A DNA stretch of 64,000 nt from Paraspadella gotoi (taxonomy: Eukaryota; Chaetognatha): positions 1,646,268-1,710,267 of the forward strand of contig CM119267.1 in NCBI GenBank assembly GCA_051294375.1. The letters are read 5' to 3'. Position numbers and translations under genes: made by a program. Positions 1-11,377 of the stretch are shown here, one piece after another (the first letter of the stretch is position 1; each line of letters opens with the position of its first letter). Under the pieces are notes generated by a model, which did no database searches, was not told the origin of the DNA, and saw nothing but the letters and a program-made list of their open reading frames with translations.

Positions 1-236
1 CAGTCCGCACGAAACAAGACCGCAAGATCTCCCTGACAGCAACAATTCGAAAAGGCCCGTCGCCCGATCACGTCTCGGACGTTTTCGTCCGATCCCCACG
101 TACCCTATTGGAGGGCGGCTGGTCGCGCTCGGCGCTGAGGGGCGGACGTTCCCAGCGGTTGCAGAGAGACGCTGAGCCTTCGGAGTCCACGGCCGCAGAG
201 GATCATCCACGGTGGGTTTGCGGCTTGCAGGGATTT
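1..236 (+). CDS. possible GC-rich exon, unidentified
   Basis: The first ~236 bases are clearly richer in G and C than what follows. The plus frame starting at base 3 is open across the whole block and on to 605, where the sequence has become A-rich and looks noncoding. No start codon, splice site or known motif is clear, and the minus strand has shorter open frames. It could be the end of an exon cut by the window edge. I do not recognise the peptide. The ATG at 108 is not convincing as a start. Confidence 0.2.
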
Positions 237-689
237 AACTTGGTGGATTTAAATTTTTTAAAACTTTTTTACAAATTTTTGCCTCGGCCAAACAGGTGGC
301 GCGCTTGTGCAATCCGACTTAGACAGATGCAGGAAGACGGGACGGAAGGTTGGCGCGAGCAATTGGGGCGCAGCTTCAGGCGCTTTATCGCAGGTGATTT
401 GGGAGGTGGCCTCTGTGAAAATTGGATTAAAACTTTATTTGGAAATGGTTGGAAAATTAAAAAAAAAAAGAATGAATTGTTTGGGAAAGACGATAAAAAA
501 AAAAGACAGAAAATTATAGTAAAAAAAATGAGCTTCAAAAAAAAGACAATGAAATTTATAAAAAAATCATTTTTAAATTCCATTTTCTATTTTAGCGTTG
601 AATAAACCAAAGATGTTGTTTAAAGTCGGAGGAATCCAAAAGCTTATTTCAATAAGAACTAAAATCGGAATTTAAGATTTTGGTAGTAC
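237..689. other. AT-rich noncoding stretch
   Basis: Poly-A tracts and A/T-rich sequence. The lysine-rich reading through it is a by-product of the poly-A composition. I see no gene. Confidence 0.6.
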
Positions 690-968
690 CTAATTTCGAT
701 AGGCATTAACAAAGATTACAAGAGTTGCTAATTCTTGCACCAACTCGTTAAATTCCTGACTTTCATCTCGCAATCCTTCCAACTTCTCCAGCAGGTGATC
801 AAAGCCGCCCACACGCTCGGCGCCGAACCGACCTCCGCAGAAGCCCGATGACAACCCTCGAAGCGCTTCTAAGTCCGGCTGGTTGAGATCTCTAGGGAGC
901 GTGACCCGTGCTGTCGACGACGTCACCCAACATTGTCGACTTCTTAGCAATTTACGGAAACAACACAT
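690..968 (-). CDS. exon candidate, coiled-coil-like, unidentified
   Basis: A 92-residue minus-strand frame with balanced codon use in an otherwise AT-rich area. The C-terminal half (from about LLEKLEGL through QEFNELVQEL) has leucines at heptad-like spacing and many acidic residues, as in a short amphipathic helix, and the frame ends in TAG. The plus strand also gives a helix-like reading (LLQQVIKAAHTLGAEP) over part of the block before a stop, so the strand is not certain. No family was recognised, and no clear acceptor or donor flanks it. The frame may be an internal or terminal exon. Confidence 0.3.
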   Translation of the reverse strand: MCCFRKLLRSRQCWVTSSTARVTLPRDLNQPDLEALRGLSSGFCGGRFGAERVGGFDHLLEKLEGLRDESQEFNELVQELATLVIFVNAYRN

Positions 969-1009
969 TCTGGAACGACATCACAAGAAAATGCGTCTTG
1001 GCATGCAAG

Positions 1010-1105
1010 ACAGGATGGTGAGTAAGAGCAAATCAGGGATGGTGGAGTAGACAATAATAAGGGATGGTGAGTAGACAAGACAGGGAGATGGTGAGTAAGG
1101 AGTTA
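1010..1105. repeat. short degenerate tandem repeat (~30 bp)
   Basis: The phrase GGATGGTGAGTA (with variants) recurs three to four times at about 30-base spacing, separated by AGACAAGACAGG-like segments. Confidence 0.5.
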
Positions 1106-1625
1106 TCCTTAAATTCCAAATGAAGTTGTTTGTTTAATGGATTGTAAGAGTTTAGCAAGTATACCGTCAGAATAAAAGCATTCTCCTGTTGTGATGGGGA
1201 GACGCGATGGGGGGGTCATATCCTTTGAGGGTGGGCAAAAACTATATACTAGGGGTATGCTCCCAGAGGGATAATTTTTTGGAACATTTAAAGGCAGCCC
1301 TGTTGCAGATCCCTTGACGGTATAAAAAAATTGCCATTCCCCCGAGGGGTAACCGCTAGGTATTAATAAAATATTTAACCCGCTTGCTATTTTTTTTTAA
1401 AAAACAAAATAAGCTTTTTTCAATTAATTTTATTCTAAATATTTTTCTCTCTTTCTTTCTCTTACTTTTCCTATCTGCTCTCTTTCTTTTATCTCTATTA
1501 TTCTTTTTTTTATTCTGTTATTTTTTATCTTTAATTTAATTTTTTTAACTTTTTTTAGGTATGTTATATTAAGAGTACCCCTAAATAATTTAAAAAAACA
1601 TTGTTCTCCTAGCCCTTATCGCCCA
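1106..1625. other. AT-rich noncoding stretch
   Basis: T-rich and A-rich runs with a pyrimidine tract at about 1443-1500. No reading frame or RNA gene is visible. Confidence 0.6.
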
Positions 1626-1628
1626 GGC

Positions 1629-1704
1629 AGCCCCTTTTATCACCCTGGGGGACAGCCCCTTCTATTGCCTCAAGGGGCCAGCCCCTTCTATCGTCCCAAG
1701 GGGG
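1629..1704. repeat. three tandem hairpin units
   Basis: Three units of ~26 bp start with CCCCTT (1631, 1657, 1682). Each ends in a G-run able to pair with it (GGGG at 1647-1651, AAGGGG at 1672-1677, AAGGGGG to 1704). Units two and three share CAGCCCCTTCTAT. Each unit can fold as a small hairpin with a ~6-bp stem. Confidence 0.6.
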
Positions 1705-2324
1705 AACTCTTAGAGCGATCGGATATTCCTTCAAGTTTTAGGATTAAGGGTTTGTAGTGAGAGATTATGGTTTGAAATTAAGTTTAAGGCATTAAGTAAT
1801 GGAAATGAAGAGAAAAGAAGAGTCCGGAATTCATTATGTATTCACTGATTATCATCAACATTGTCATTCACATGTTCACCATGTCACTCTAAACGACTCT
1901 CTCTCTTCTCTCCTCTCTCTGCTTCTCCTCTCATCTCTCGGTCTCGCGTCCGGGGGGCGTGCGTCTGCTCGCGCTCTCGTCGTGGTCGTGCGGTCTGGTC
2001 TTGGATGTCGCGTCGTGTGGGTGCAAGGGCGGTGTTGGTGCGACTTGGTTGGTGTTGGGCGAAAGCGGACGTGTGTAAGTGCGACAATGTTCGCGAAAAT
2101 AAAATTTGGCTCTTAACGATGGGAAAGCACTCTCACCGGGGATCTAACTTCTATATATACTACGATGAAATGTTGTTCTGAGTTGAGATCCCAAGGGCGC
2201 GCGGTCGTCGCCCTTCCGTTCAAGTCCGCGTGAACTAAATATTTTTTTTAGTCGAAAACTCGAAACCCTCAGCCTTAATTATTTATTTAATTTTAATTTT
2301 TCTTCTCGAATTTAATAAATATCG
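1705..2324. other. intergenic, no gene seen
   Basis: Contains a CT-rich patch (about 1890-1945) and a moderately GC-rich segment to 2090. Overlapping frames of 67-106 residues there are low-complexity and unconvincing. Confidence 0.5.
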
Positions 2325-2332
2325 TCGGTCGT

Positions 2333-2364
<32 letters not shown>

Positions 2365-2421
2365 CGTCGTCGTCGTCGTCGTCGGTCCGTCCGTCGTCGT
2401 CCGTCGTCGTCGTCGTCGTCT
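2325..2421 (+). repeat. (GTC)n / (CCGTCGTC)n microsatellite
   Basis: An almost uninterrupted GTC run with several GTCC slips, one of many GTC/GAC tracts in the window. Confidence 0.9.
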
Positions 2422-3104
2422 TCCACTTCAATGAGTTTTTTCTCGACCCGATAGATTTTTGGAAATTTAATATTTAATTTTTTAAAAGTTAAGCCATCCT
2501 GAGAAGAATAACCCCACCCCTTTTAAAAATTACCACCTTATGCTAAATAATGAAAACACAATTCGATTTTTTTAAATGTTAAAATGTTAAAATATGTTAA
2601 ATGTTAAAAAAATCTTTTCCTCCTAAAAAACGGTCTTCTCTTAAACTTTGTTATTTAAGTGATCTGACACAAATTGATTGTGTTTTTCCATAATTTTTTT
2701 TTTTCCTAATCTATTTTGTTTGGAAAAAAATCGTGGAAGAGGAAAAGATATACATGAAGATGCTCTTTTGTGGATGAGAGAACTTTCACTTTTGATCAAA
2801 AGAGGGGCGGGATTTAACCCAAAACGAAAGCAAGAACAGAAAACATCGATCGTTGCCTCGAAAGTTTTTACTTTTACCACCGTCTAAAGTCAGGGGAAAG
2901 ATAGTTTATTTATTATAATTTGATATCTTATATTCCATTTTATTTTAAAATATCAATTCTTATTCAAATTGGAGCGATTTAAGAAATAATACTGGTTTTT
3001 CTTAAGTCCGATTTCCTCTTAATATTCGCCTTAGAATCTCCTTTTCATTCAACATGTACTTACCCGACCCCCCGCCCCCTCCCTCCCTTTCCCCTCCCCC
3101 TCAG

Positions 3105-3300
3105 CGCCCTCCTCACGCGATTCGGCGACGATGGTGAGCGGAACGATCCACTCGAGTCTGCGACGCCGTCCTCCAAGAACCTCAACATTACGAGGAGATA
3201 CTACGCGGAGAGACGTCAGAGAATGCGTGGAGATTCTGAGGAAGCAGCTCCCATGCCCACTTTGACCAACAAGTCACGGGATACAGTGAATGGAAGACTA
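3105..3300 (+). CDS. internal exon of an unidentified gene (65 codons)
   Basis: A textbook internal exon. A polypyrimidine tract ending in CCCTCAG precedes 3105, and a GTGAGA donor follows at 3301. One base completes an upstream codon. The next 65 codons are open and end in phase 0. The peptide begins ALLTRFGDDGERNDPLESA and is charged and hydrophilic, with an arginine-rich centre (ITRRYYAERRQRMRG), an acidic stretch and a C-terminal NKSRDTVNGRL. There is no membrane segment, so it looks like an intracellular linker or tail. I do not recognise the family. It could belong to an N-terminal part of the transporter gene starting at 16120, but its phase does not match that exon directly, so another exon would be required. 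Confidence 0.6.
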
Positions 3301-3399
3301 GTGAGAATTTATCAATTAAATGCAATAATCTAATCTATTAATCAATCAATCAATCAATGAATGAAATTTTAAATTTAAATCAATCTAACCAATCAAACC

Positions 3400-3520
3400 T
3401 TATAACCTCTTATCTTCTCTCCTCTCTCTTCTCTCTCTCTCATCTCTCGCTCTCTCTCATCTCTCTCTCTCGTCAGTCTCTCTCGTATCTCTCTTCTCCT
3501 CTCTCTCTCTTCTGCTCCCC
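3400..3520 (+). repeat. (CT)n-rich tract
   Basis: CTCTCT runs interrupted by TT, CAT and CG, preceded at 3341-3358 by (TCAA)n. Confidence 0.9.
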
Positions 3521-3639
3521 AAGGCGATGCACCGTAGATTACCGACGTGGATGAGAAATGAATTCATCGACGCGTCGAGTCTCGTTTATCGAACGGAATC
3601 CGTGACATTCGATGCGCGGTTCTCATGAACCACGACCCC

Positions 3640-5155
3640 GATGCCTTTTATGATTAATGATGAGGCGATGGACGGGGGAGTGATAGAGTTGAGCTTTTTA
3701 TATCCAGGTGAGAGAGAATGGAGAGAGAGATTGATGCCTTTTATGATAAATGGAATGAGGCGATGAAAGGGGGGAAAGTGATAGAGGGAAGCTTTATATC
3801 TCAGGTGAGAGAGAAGGAGAGAGAGATGAAGCTTTTATGATAATGATGAAGGCGATGGACGGGGAAGTGATATAGAGGGAGCTTATATCCAGGTGAGAGA
3901 GAAGGAGAGAGAGATGATGCCTTTATGATAATGAATGAGGCGATGGACGGGGAAGTGATAGCAGGGAGGCTTTATATCCAGGTGAGAGAGAGGAGAGAGA
4001 GGATGATGCCTTTTATGATAATGATGAGCGCGATGGAGCGGGTGAAAGTGTAGAGGGAGCTTTAATATCAGGTGAGAAGAGGAGAGAGAGATCGAATGCC
4101 TTTTATGAATAATGATGAGGCGATGGATTGGGGGTTGATAGTGATAGAGGGAGCTTTATGATCCAGGTGAGAGAGAAAGGAGAAGAGAGATGATGCTTTT
4201 ATGATAATGATGAGGCGATGGACGGGGGAAGTGATAGAGGGAGCTTTATAATCCAGGTGAGAGAAGAAGGAAGAGAGAGATGATGCCTTTTATGATAATG
4301 GATGAGCGATGGATGGGGGAAGTGATAAGGAGCGCGTTTATATCCAGGTGAGAGAAGAAGGAGGAGAGAGATGATGCCCGTTTGAATGATAAATGATGAG
4401 GCGATGGACGGGTGGAAGGTGATAAGAGGGAGCTTTATATCCAGGTGAGAGAGAAGGAGAGAGAGATTATGCCTTTTATGATAATGATGAGGCGATGAAC
4501 GGGTGAAGTGATTAGAGGAGACTTATATCCAGGGTGTGAGAGAGAAGGAGAGAGAGATGATGCCTTATGATAAATGATGAAGGCGATGGACGGGGAAGTG
4601 ATTAGAGGGAGCTTTAATATCCAGGCGAGATGAGAAGGAGAGAGAGATGGACAATGCCCTTTTATATAATGATTGAGGCGATGGACGGGGAAGTGATAGA
4701 GGGCAGCTTTAATATCCAAGGCGAGAGAGGAGAGAGAGATGTCTTTTATGATAATGATGAAGGGCGGATGGACGGGGGACAGTGATAGAGGGAGCTTTAT
4801 ATCCAGGTGAGAGAGGAGAAGAGATGATGCCTTTTTGATAATGATGAGGCGATGGACGGGTTGAAGTGATAGAGGGAGCTTTATAATCCAGTGAGAGAGA
4901 ATGGAGAGAGAGATGAATGCCCTTTTATGATAATTGATGAGGCGATGGACGGGGGGAAGTGATAGAGGGAGCTTTATATGCCAGGGCGAGAGAGAACGGA
5001 GAGAGAGATGATGCCTTTTATGAATATGATGAGGCGATGGACGTGGGAAGTGATAGAGGGAGCTCTATATCCAGGCGAGAGAGAAGGAAGAGAGAGATGA
5101 ATGCCTTTTTATGATAATGAATGAGGCGATGGACGGGGGAAGTGATAAAGGGAAA
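3640..5155 (+). repeat. 88-bp satellite array, about 17 copies
   Basis: Unit landmarks in order: GATGCCTTTTATGATAATG, AGGCGATGGACGGG, AGTGATAGAGGGAGC, TTTATATCCAGGTGAG, and a GAGAGAAGGAGAGAG tail. About 17 units follow head to tail. They differ mostly by one-base insertions or losses at positions that change from unit to unit, which looks like read error more than long divergence. The minus-strand frame across part of it is repeat-derived and not a gene. Confidence 0.9.
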
Positions 5156-7700
5156 GAGAAGAGGGGAGGGAAGGAGCAAAATAATTCTAAATTCACAAAG
5201 TCGTATAAATAGAGAGATTCCTAATCAGGATCAATATGGAACCCGTTACATAGACCAGGACACTACCGATTGAACCAAGACAGATGAATCTTTCGTTGAC
5301 GATTTCATTATTTTCTTTTTTGGTTTCAAGACAATCGAGGCGTAACTGAGACGTTGACAATCACGAAAGACAAACAACACTAGAGTCATAAATGAAACAT
5401 TTGCCCGAAAGAGGTAAAAGTTAAGATCGACAAGGAGGTAAAATAAAAATAAATAAATTATAATACAAGGAATTTCAAATGGGAGTTGATTGAAATGTTC
5501 AAAATATTGTGGCTAAATGATTTGGTTATAAGCAACTTCAGATTTTGTGCACTTTGGTAGAAAAAATCGCTGACGTGTTTTTAATTGTGCCAGACTCCCC
5601 GAGTAGGCCCAGGCTCGCTTACTTTCTTAGTTTATGTGCTCATCCAATGGCATGGTCGAATTTCAAAAGAATTCTTTTTTTGCATTTGATACGACATTCC
5701 TGTTATAAAATATATTTGTTATGAACAAGAGTGGAAATGTCTGAGCAACTTCAGATGTCAAACTTTTTTCACAACTAACAATGACAGCCGTTTTCAAATT
5801 TATTAGGTTTTCTAGTTACAAACTTATAAAAAATTTCAGCTTTGAAAAAAAAAATTGAAAAACAATGATCTGCAAGAGTTTGGTTGACTAACTAAACCTT
5901 AAAATATATTAATGAAATTGTTTTTCAAATGCTCCGAGAACATTATAGTATACTAACTAATAAGATGTAAAAGAAATTTAACAATGTTTGTCTCAAATTT
6001 TTTGCATAATGAATTTGTAAAAAGTTGGAATTATAATAAGAGGGGAGAAATGTTGCAAAAAAGGCTGACTGGAAGGCAAGCTACCAGATTTGCTGATGAT
6101 AAAGTATTATCAATGCTGCTTTTATAAGAATATAAACTCAGGGAATTTTAACAAATAAAATTAATAATATTAATCACGTTTCTTTCAATTTCACTCCCAT
6201 TTTGAAATCCGTCTAAAATAAATAAATAAAAACATTTTCTGTTTCATTTGTTTTGTTTTAGTTGCAGATTTATTTAATGATGAATGCAGTAGTTCAATAA
6301 TACTTCACTCATTAGCCGATCAGAAATCAATCAACAATGGAATATCTTGATCAAATCAAAGCCATCAATCAATTCAATCTTCCAGGTCCAAGACTTCAAA
6401 CCGAGCAAAAAGTTCAAATTTGAATGAAGCGAAGTCAGATAAAATTCGAAGATTCTGGGAACGACTTATGATTCTCTTAGCGAAAGAAATGGCGAATGAT
6501 GCAAGACAGTGTCCCGCCTTCACTAAAGGCAAAGGCCCGCTCAAGAAACAATACGGATGTCATCAATATCGCCACGCAGATTAGTCTTAAAGGTTTTATT
6601 GGATGACTTGTGCGGAGGGAAGGGTTGTGATTGGTCGAGAGGTCACGTGGAGTGGGGGACAAGAAAATTAATACTCAGCGCTCACTCTGGTCATGCTCAT
6701 ACTCTTGTCTTTTCAAAAGCAATTGAAACATTCTTTGAAACACGAGTATACCCACTTCATTGAATATGGAAGACCAGGAGTACTTACTTTGCTGGGAGTG
6801 TAATAAACGAGACTGTGAGAGAGTCTTGATTGAAAAGCCTTGCTGAGGCCTTAAACACCAAAGCCTGTCAAAGTCAGGGGCAAGCAATGAATGGATAGTT
6901 TTTTTATATTGGTTATAAACCAATTAAGAATGTTAATTGGTAATTAATGAAATAAATTAGGGAATTTATCAAGACTACTGAGGAACGTCAAATTGAAAAC
7001 CTTATGATAGAAAATGCAGGCGCCCGTTGAATTTCCCATATTTTTACCGATCCGGTGGGTCAAAAGTCAGGCAGGCAACTTAGTTAGTTTGTATTGAGAT
7101 ATATACAGGTTTTTACTAGGTTTTGACTAGCGGTGTCAATTTTTTGGGCATGAGTGAATCAAATAAGAGGTTTTGGATTCTTTTATACAGGTTCATACTG
7201 GATCGGGAGGTAAGGGGTAAAATTGTTCCCTTGTTCAGGTTGGGCTGGCGTCCATTTGTTCCCATTTGGGCCAATGAAAGAATGTTCCATTTCTACTTCC
7301 CGGCTGGAATTTTCATGCAGAGTCGTTGATCCGATTTCGATTCTGGAGTCTTGAATTTCCACTGCGATGGTTTCAATCGGAAACCAAATTTCAACTGGCT
7401 TCTTTTTTGAGAATTGAATAAGCGTTTAAATTGCTATAATAGCGCTGAAGATCCGGTTTAAAATTGATACAACTACATAAAATTATCCATATCGATTTTA
7501 ATATCTTGCCCCCCGACTTTGGACAGCTCTGGTGATTTAGTATGGCCTCCAGTCACTCTTACAGAGATATTCAATCGGGAATCTCGTCTCGTCCTTGTCG
7601 CTCCCAGAGAAGTTTCTTCCTAACAATACGAACTTTTTTCAATTGAATAAAAGGATACTATAGTATATCTCGTCCAATGAATCCACTCTGAATATCATTT
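5156..7700. other. AT-rich noncoding stretch
   Basis: About 2.5 kb of unique-looking AT-rich DNA. Frames of 61-82 residues around 6477-6923 and 7123-7329 lack splice signals or recognisable motifs. A single E-box core (CACGTG) lies near 6644. No tRNA-like internal promoter was seen. Confidence 0.5.
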
Positions 7701-7960
7701 CCAATCTCTTCAACAACGCGAACGCCTGAACGAATTGGCCAAGGAGATCGTGGACAAATGTCCCCGACGGTCCCCTTAAGACCGACCTCCTCGCGCGCCT
7801 CTCCAAAGATCCCAGTCCATCAGCTCAATCAGTTGAAAGATGAACAATCGAAAGTCCAAGAAACGATAGTTTCGTTCTTGAGCGGAGAAACTCGTATATG
7901 CCGGGTTGGACTCGATTATGTCGCTCATTCAGTCGTGGGGAAAAGGGGAGTAAGGGGGAG
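7700..7960 (+). CDS. possible frame-broken exon, unidentified
   Basis: Three plus frames take over from one another: RERLNELAKEIVDKCP, then DGPLKTDLLARLSKDP, then VHQLNQLKDEQSKVQETIV continuing to SFLSGETRICRVG. Together they read like one helix-rich peptide broken by one-base slips. This is either read error or decay. No domain was recognised and no splice sites are clear. The downstream GGGA-rich tract ends the plausible coding sequence. Confidence 0.25.
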
Positions 7961-8040
7961 GAAGGGGGGGAGGAAGAGGGGAGGGGGGGGAGAGTGAAAG
8001 GGAGAAGGAACATGGCAGAGGGGAGAGGGAGAAGAAGGAA
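7940..8040 (+). repeat. GGGA/GGA-rich purine tract
   Basis: Runs of GGGGGAGG and GAGAGGGAGA. Low-complexity. Confidence 0.8.
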
Positions 8041-8375
8041 CGAAGGATAGACGTGGGGAAGACTTTACCCTTGCAAGCTGGACGTGGTATTAGAACGGTC
8101 CACAGATAAAGAAAATGAATGGATGAGAAATGTATATTAATTAATAATACATAATATAATATATAATAATAATAATAATAATTGAATATAATAATGACAT
8201 ACTTAGATAATGTAAATAATTATAAATCAATAGTTAAATAATATTACTCTATGCTTATTATATATTTTAATTAAAGGAACTGACTTCTGAAAGTCTAGGG
8301 AAAGGAGATAATAACTATACTACTATCTAATACGTAAGGAATTAAATAGTTTTGGGAAAAGGAAAAGGTCATATC
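8041..8375. other. AT-rich noncoding stretch
   Basis: ATAATAT-rich DNA with a short (AAT)n at about 8165-8182. No gene was seen. Confidence 0.5.
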
Positions 8376-8627
8376 TTTCTCTCTTTCTCTCTCTCTCTCT
8401 TCTCTCACTCTCTCTCTCTCTCTCTCACTCTCTTCTCTCTCTCTCAGTCATATCTCTCTCGTTCTCTGTCGTATACGTGGCTCGTCAGACTCCTCTTCCA
8501 TCTCTCAAGATGCGATCTGCGTCCCTCGCGTCTCCTCTCTCTCTCTCTCTATTCCCGTCCTCAATCCCCCAACACAGTCATCCTCTCTCCTCCTCCTCCT
8601 GCCTCCTCCTCCTCCCCTCTCCTTCAG
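8376..8627 (+). repeat. CT/CTC pyrimidine tract
   Basis: (CT)n from about 8376 to 8465, then CTC-rich runs to 8625. The end forms a polypyrimidine tract before a possible acceptor CAG at 8625-8627. Confidence 0.8.
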
Positions 8628-8765
8628 TCGCCAAGAAACTTGAATCACTGCCGTTGGAGAGACAATCAATCTCTTGCTACATTTGCTGGTTTTCCAGCAG
8701 CACAATGAAGAAAGCGAAGATTCGCTGAGAAAAGCGTCTCTCCAGCTAATGATGCCCTCTGGTCA
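8628..8765 (+). CDS. possible exon (138 bp), unidentified
   Basis: It follows a strong polypyrimidine-CAG acceptor and ends before a GTAAGG donor at 8766. The only frame that reaches the donor reads TAVGETINLLLHLLVFQQHN followed by EESEDSLRKASLQLMMPSG, which is helix-like. That frame has a TGA close behind the acceptor, so a sequence error or a different acceptor would be needed. A second frame (AKKLESLPLERQS) is open from the acceptor but stops before the donor. Confidence 0.25.
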
Positions 8766-9063
8766 GTAAGGAGAGACGTTTTCCGTTGGGAGTAATGAAA
8801 ATGGGTTAGATAAGAAAGAAATTCATTTGTTTTAATACCCTTTTGTTTTTAAATGATAGTAAAAAGAAAAGTAATCGTGCGCAACAGCCTTGTTATATTG
8901 GGTTTGTACACCAATTGTAAAAAGGAATAAAAAGTAGCCAGCTATCTAATTATAAATAAAATACTGTATTGGTAGTAAAATCAATGGAAACACTAAAATG
9001 TTTTTAAGCAATTTAAAAAATCACTACTAATGATATTCTAACATTGTATAATTCCGACTACAG
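8766..9063. other. noncoding, possible intron
   Basis: AT-rich DNA between two exon candidates, starting GTAAGG and ending CTACAG. Nothing else was seen. Confidence 0.3.
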
Positions 9064-9227
9064 TGGAAGATGAAAGCCTCCAGAGAAGAAGGCCGCTCAT
9101 TCGCGTCGACAGACTAGAAGGCTCGTGACGACGAGAACGGACGACGACGACGCGACGAAGAAAGACGTCGGAATCTGAGGAGACGCAGAAAGGAAGCGAG
9201 GAAGAAAGTGACGAGGAGCTCCACTGA
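9064..9227 (+). CDS. possible terminal exon with internal TGA
   Basis: An acceptor (TTCCGACTACAG) precedes 9064. The frame from 9066 reads EDESLQRRRPLIRVDRLEGS and meets TGA at 9126-9128. The same frame then stays open and coding-like (KTSESEETQKGSEEESDEEL) to a second TGA at 9225-9227. The product would be basic, then strongly acidic. Whether the protein ends at the first stop, or the stop is an error, cannot be decided here. Confidence 0.25.
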
Positions 9228-9269
9228 GGACGAGAGAGTTTGGGGAGACTGTGGCTCAAGCAAGTTCAC

Positions 9270-9307
9270 GTTTGAGAGAGAGAGAGAGAGAGAGAGAAGA
9301 GAGAGAG

Positions 9308-9350
<43 letters not shown>
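9270..9350 (+). repeat. (GA)n microsatellite
   Basis: GAGAGA run with GAAGA and GGAGG interruptions. Confidence 0.95.
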
Positions 9351-10399
9351 TGCTTCCTTTCTGCTTGAGTTTGATCGTCGTTCTTTTTTTCGAAATCTGG
9401 CTTCGATTTCCAGTGAAGAATTGGATTGGTCCCAGATTGATTGGTCGAGCTTGGTCGAGCTTGCTTGATCCAATTTGATTGATTGGCTTCTGCGTTTGAA
9501 TGATCGATTAATAGCAATGCTCGCCCGTGCTTGTAATTTGTTAGGCTTGCATCAATTCATTCAGCTTGAATTTCAATAAGTTTTCCTTCCACCGAGGTGG
9601 CGGAATTTTAATGAAAACTAAATATATGATTTAAAAAAAGAAAAATAAACGAAACAATCACTGACGAAAAAGAAAAAAATATTGTTTTTTTTTCTCTTCG
9701 GTTTGTAAGGCAGGAATAAATTCCATTAAAGTTTATGTATCATCAACGATAATTTTAATATCAAATGACGTGCTTACGGTTTTGCCAGTCCAATCATTCC
9801 AGATTCGTTCAGGCAGCTAACAAAAATATTGATTTTCACTTAAAATCAAAAAAATGATTAATGACATGTGATAAATTATTGATTATACTAATCATGATGA
9901 CGTTACAAAACACGAAAACAACTAATTGTGCTTTTTGGTTTCATGTTTTTTTAAGTCCCGCCGTCCACTCGTCTTTTGTTTTATTAATGTTCTTACTGTA
10001 CTAAGTTCAACTTTCCATCGGAAAGCGTCTGTGGTTTGTACAGTAAACTTTTTGATTTGAACGTTAAAAGAAAATTATTATGTTTTCAGTGTTAATAAAA
10101 ATGATGTTATGTGTTACGTAATTGTTTAATTGCGGTAGGCTTTGAATCGAAAATCTTACTGTATCTTACTTGGTATCTAACTGTATTTTCCAAGGGAAAT
10201 AATCACGAATTAGATTTTGTGTATCAATCGGTGATTGGATTTTGTTTCGAAATACAAATTATAATAATTATAATTATAATAAACTTTCCGCGCGATTCGA
10301 TTCAAATTTTTTGTTTAAAAACGGTCGAGTTAGTTTATATATATAGTATATATATATATATATATAATATATAATATAATTTTTATATATATATATAAT
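9351..10399. other. AT-rich noncoding stretch with (AT)n
   Basis: No convincing gene. TATATA runs lie at about 10336-10400. The reading frame at 10111-10374 is mostly AT-repeat-derived. Confidence 0.5.
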
Positions 10400-10611
10400 A
10401 CATACGAAACATAGAAACGCTTCATTAATTAAGAAAAACATTAAGTCATTCATATCATATATGCAATTAAAATTAAGAGACGAATTGGTTTATTGTCAAC
10501 AACAATTTTTTATTAATGGAGACAAACATGTTTCCGGGCGCATGATTCCAGGCCTTCATCAGCGTCAAAGTTTTTGAGAAATCACTCACAAATTTTCTAC
10601 AAAAGAAAAGA

Positions 10612-10653
<42 letters not shown>

Positions 10654-10791
10654 GAGAGAGAGAGAAGAGAGAGAGAACGAGAAGAGAGAGAAGGGCAAGT
10701 TTCCAACACAAAGTGGTCAATGGTGAGAGATGCTAAGGGTAAAGACCAGAAAGATTTCAGTTTTGAAAAGAGTGAAATGTCTATTGAAGAG

Positions 10792-10824
<33 letters not shown>

Positions 10825-11323
10825 GAGAGAGAAGAGAGAGAAGAGAGAGAGAGAGAGAGANNNNNNNNNNNNNNNNNNNNNNNNNGAGAGATTTTTTAAA
10901 AGTTTTAATTTTTAAGTTTTTATGCACGTGTTTTATTTTTTAATTTTTTTCAAAATCAAAGCGAACAGAAATATTCGAAAAAACTTTTTAATCGCGATCC
11001 AAGACGTCATCTGTTCAGTCATTGAAACAAAAGACAATTGAAAGGAAATTTTGAAGTCGTTTTTGTCGTCGTCGTCGTCATCATCTCCACCATCGTCATC
11101 ATCGTCTTCCTCGTCATCATCGTCTTCCTCGTCGTCGTCGTCATCATCTCCACCATCGTCATCGTCGTCTTCGTCGTCCCAGTCGTCCACCCAACCGGTC
11201 AACTTCGCTTGTGCTGCCATGAGTCATTGGCGCAGTCAATGGGGCGCAATAACCTTTTTGGCGTAGAACGCAATGACGCAATCAATGAGGTGAGTTAACG
11301 TTTTTCTTGAGAGAAGGGAATGG

Positions 11324-11377
<54 letters not shown>

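Noticed and set aside
2678-2887. Plus frame with HEDALLWMRELSLLIKRGAGF as a terminal exon
   Set aside because: Composition is plausible, but no acceptor or family match; the minus strand is equally open.
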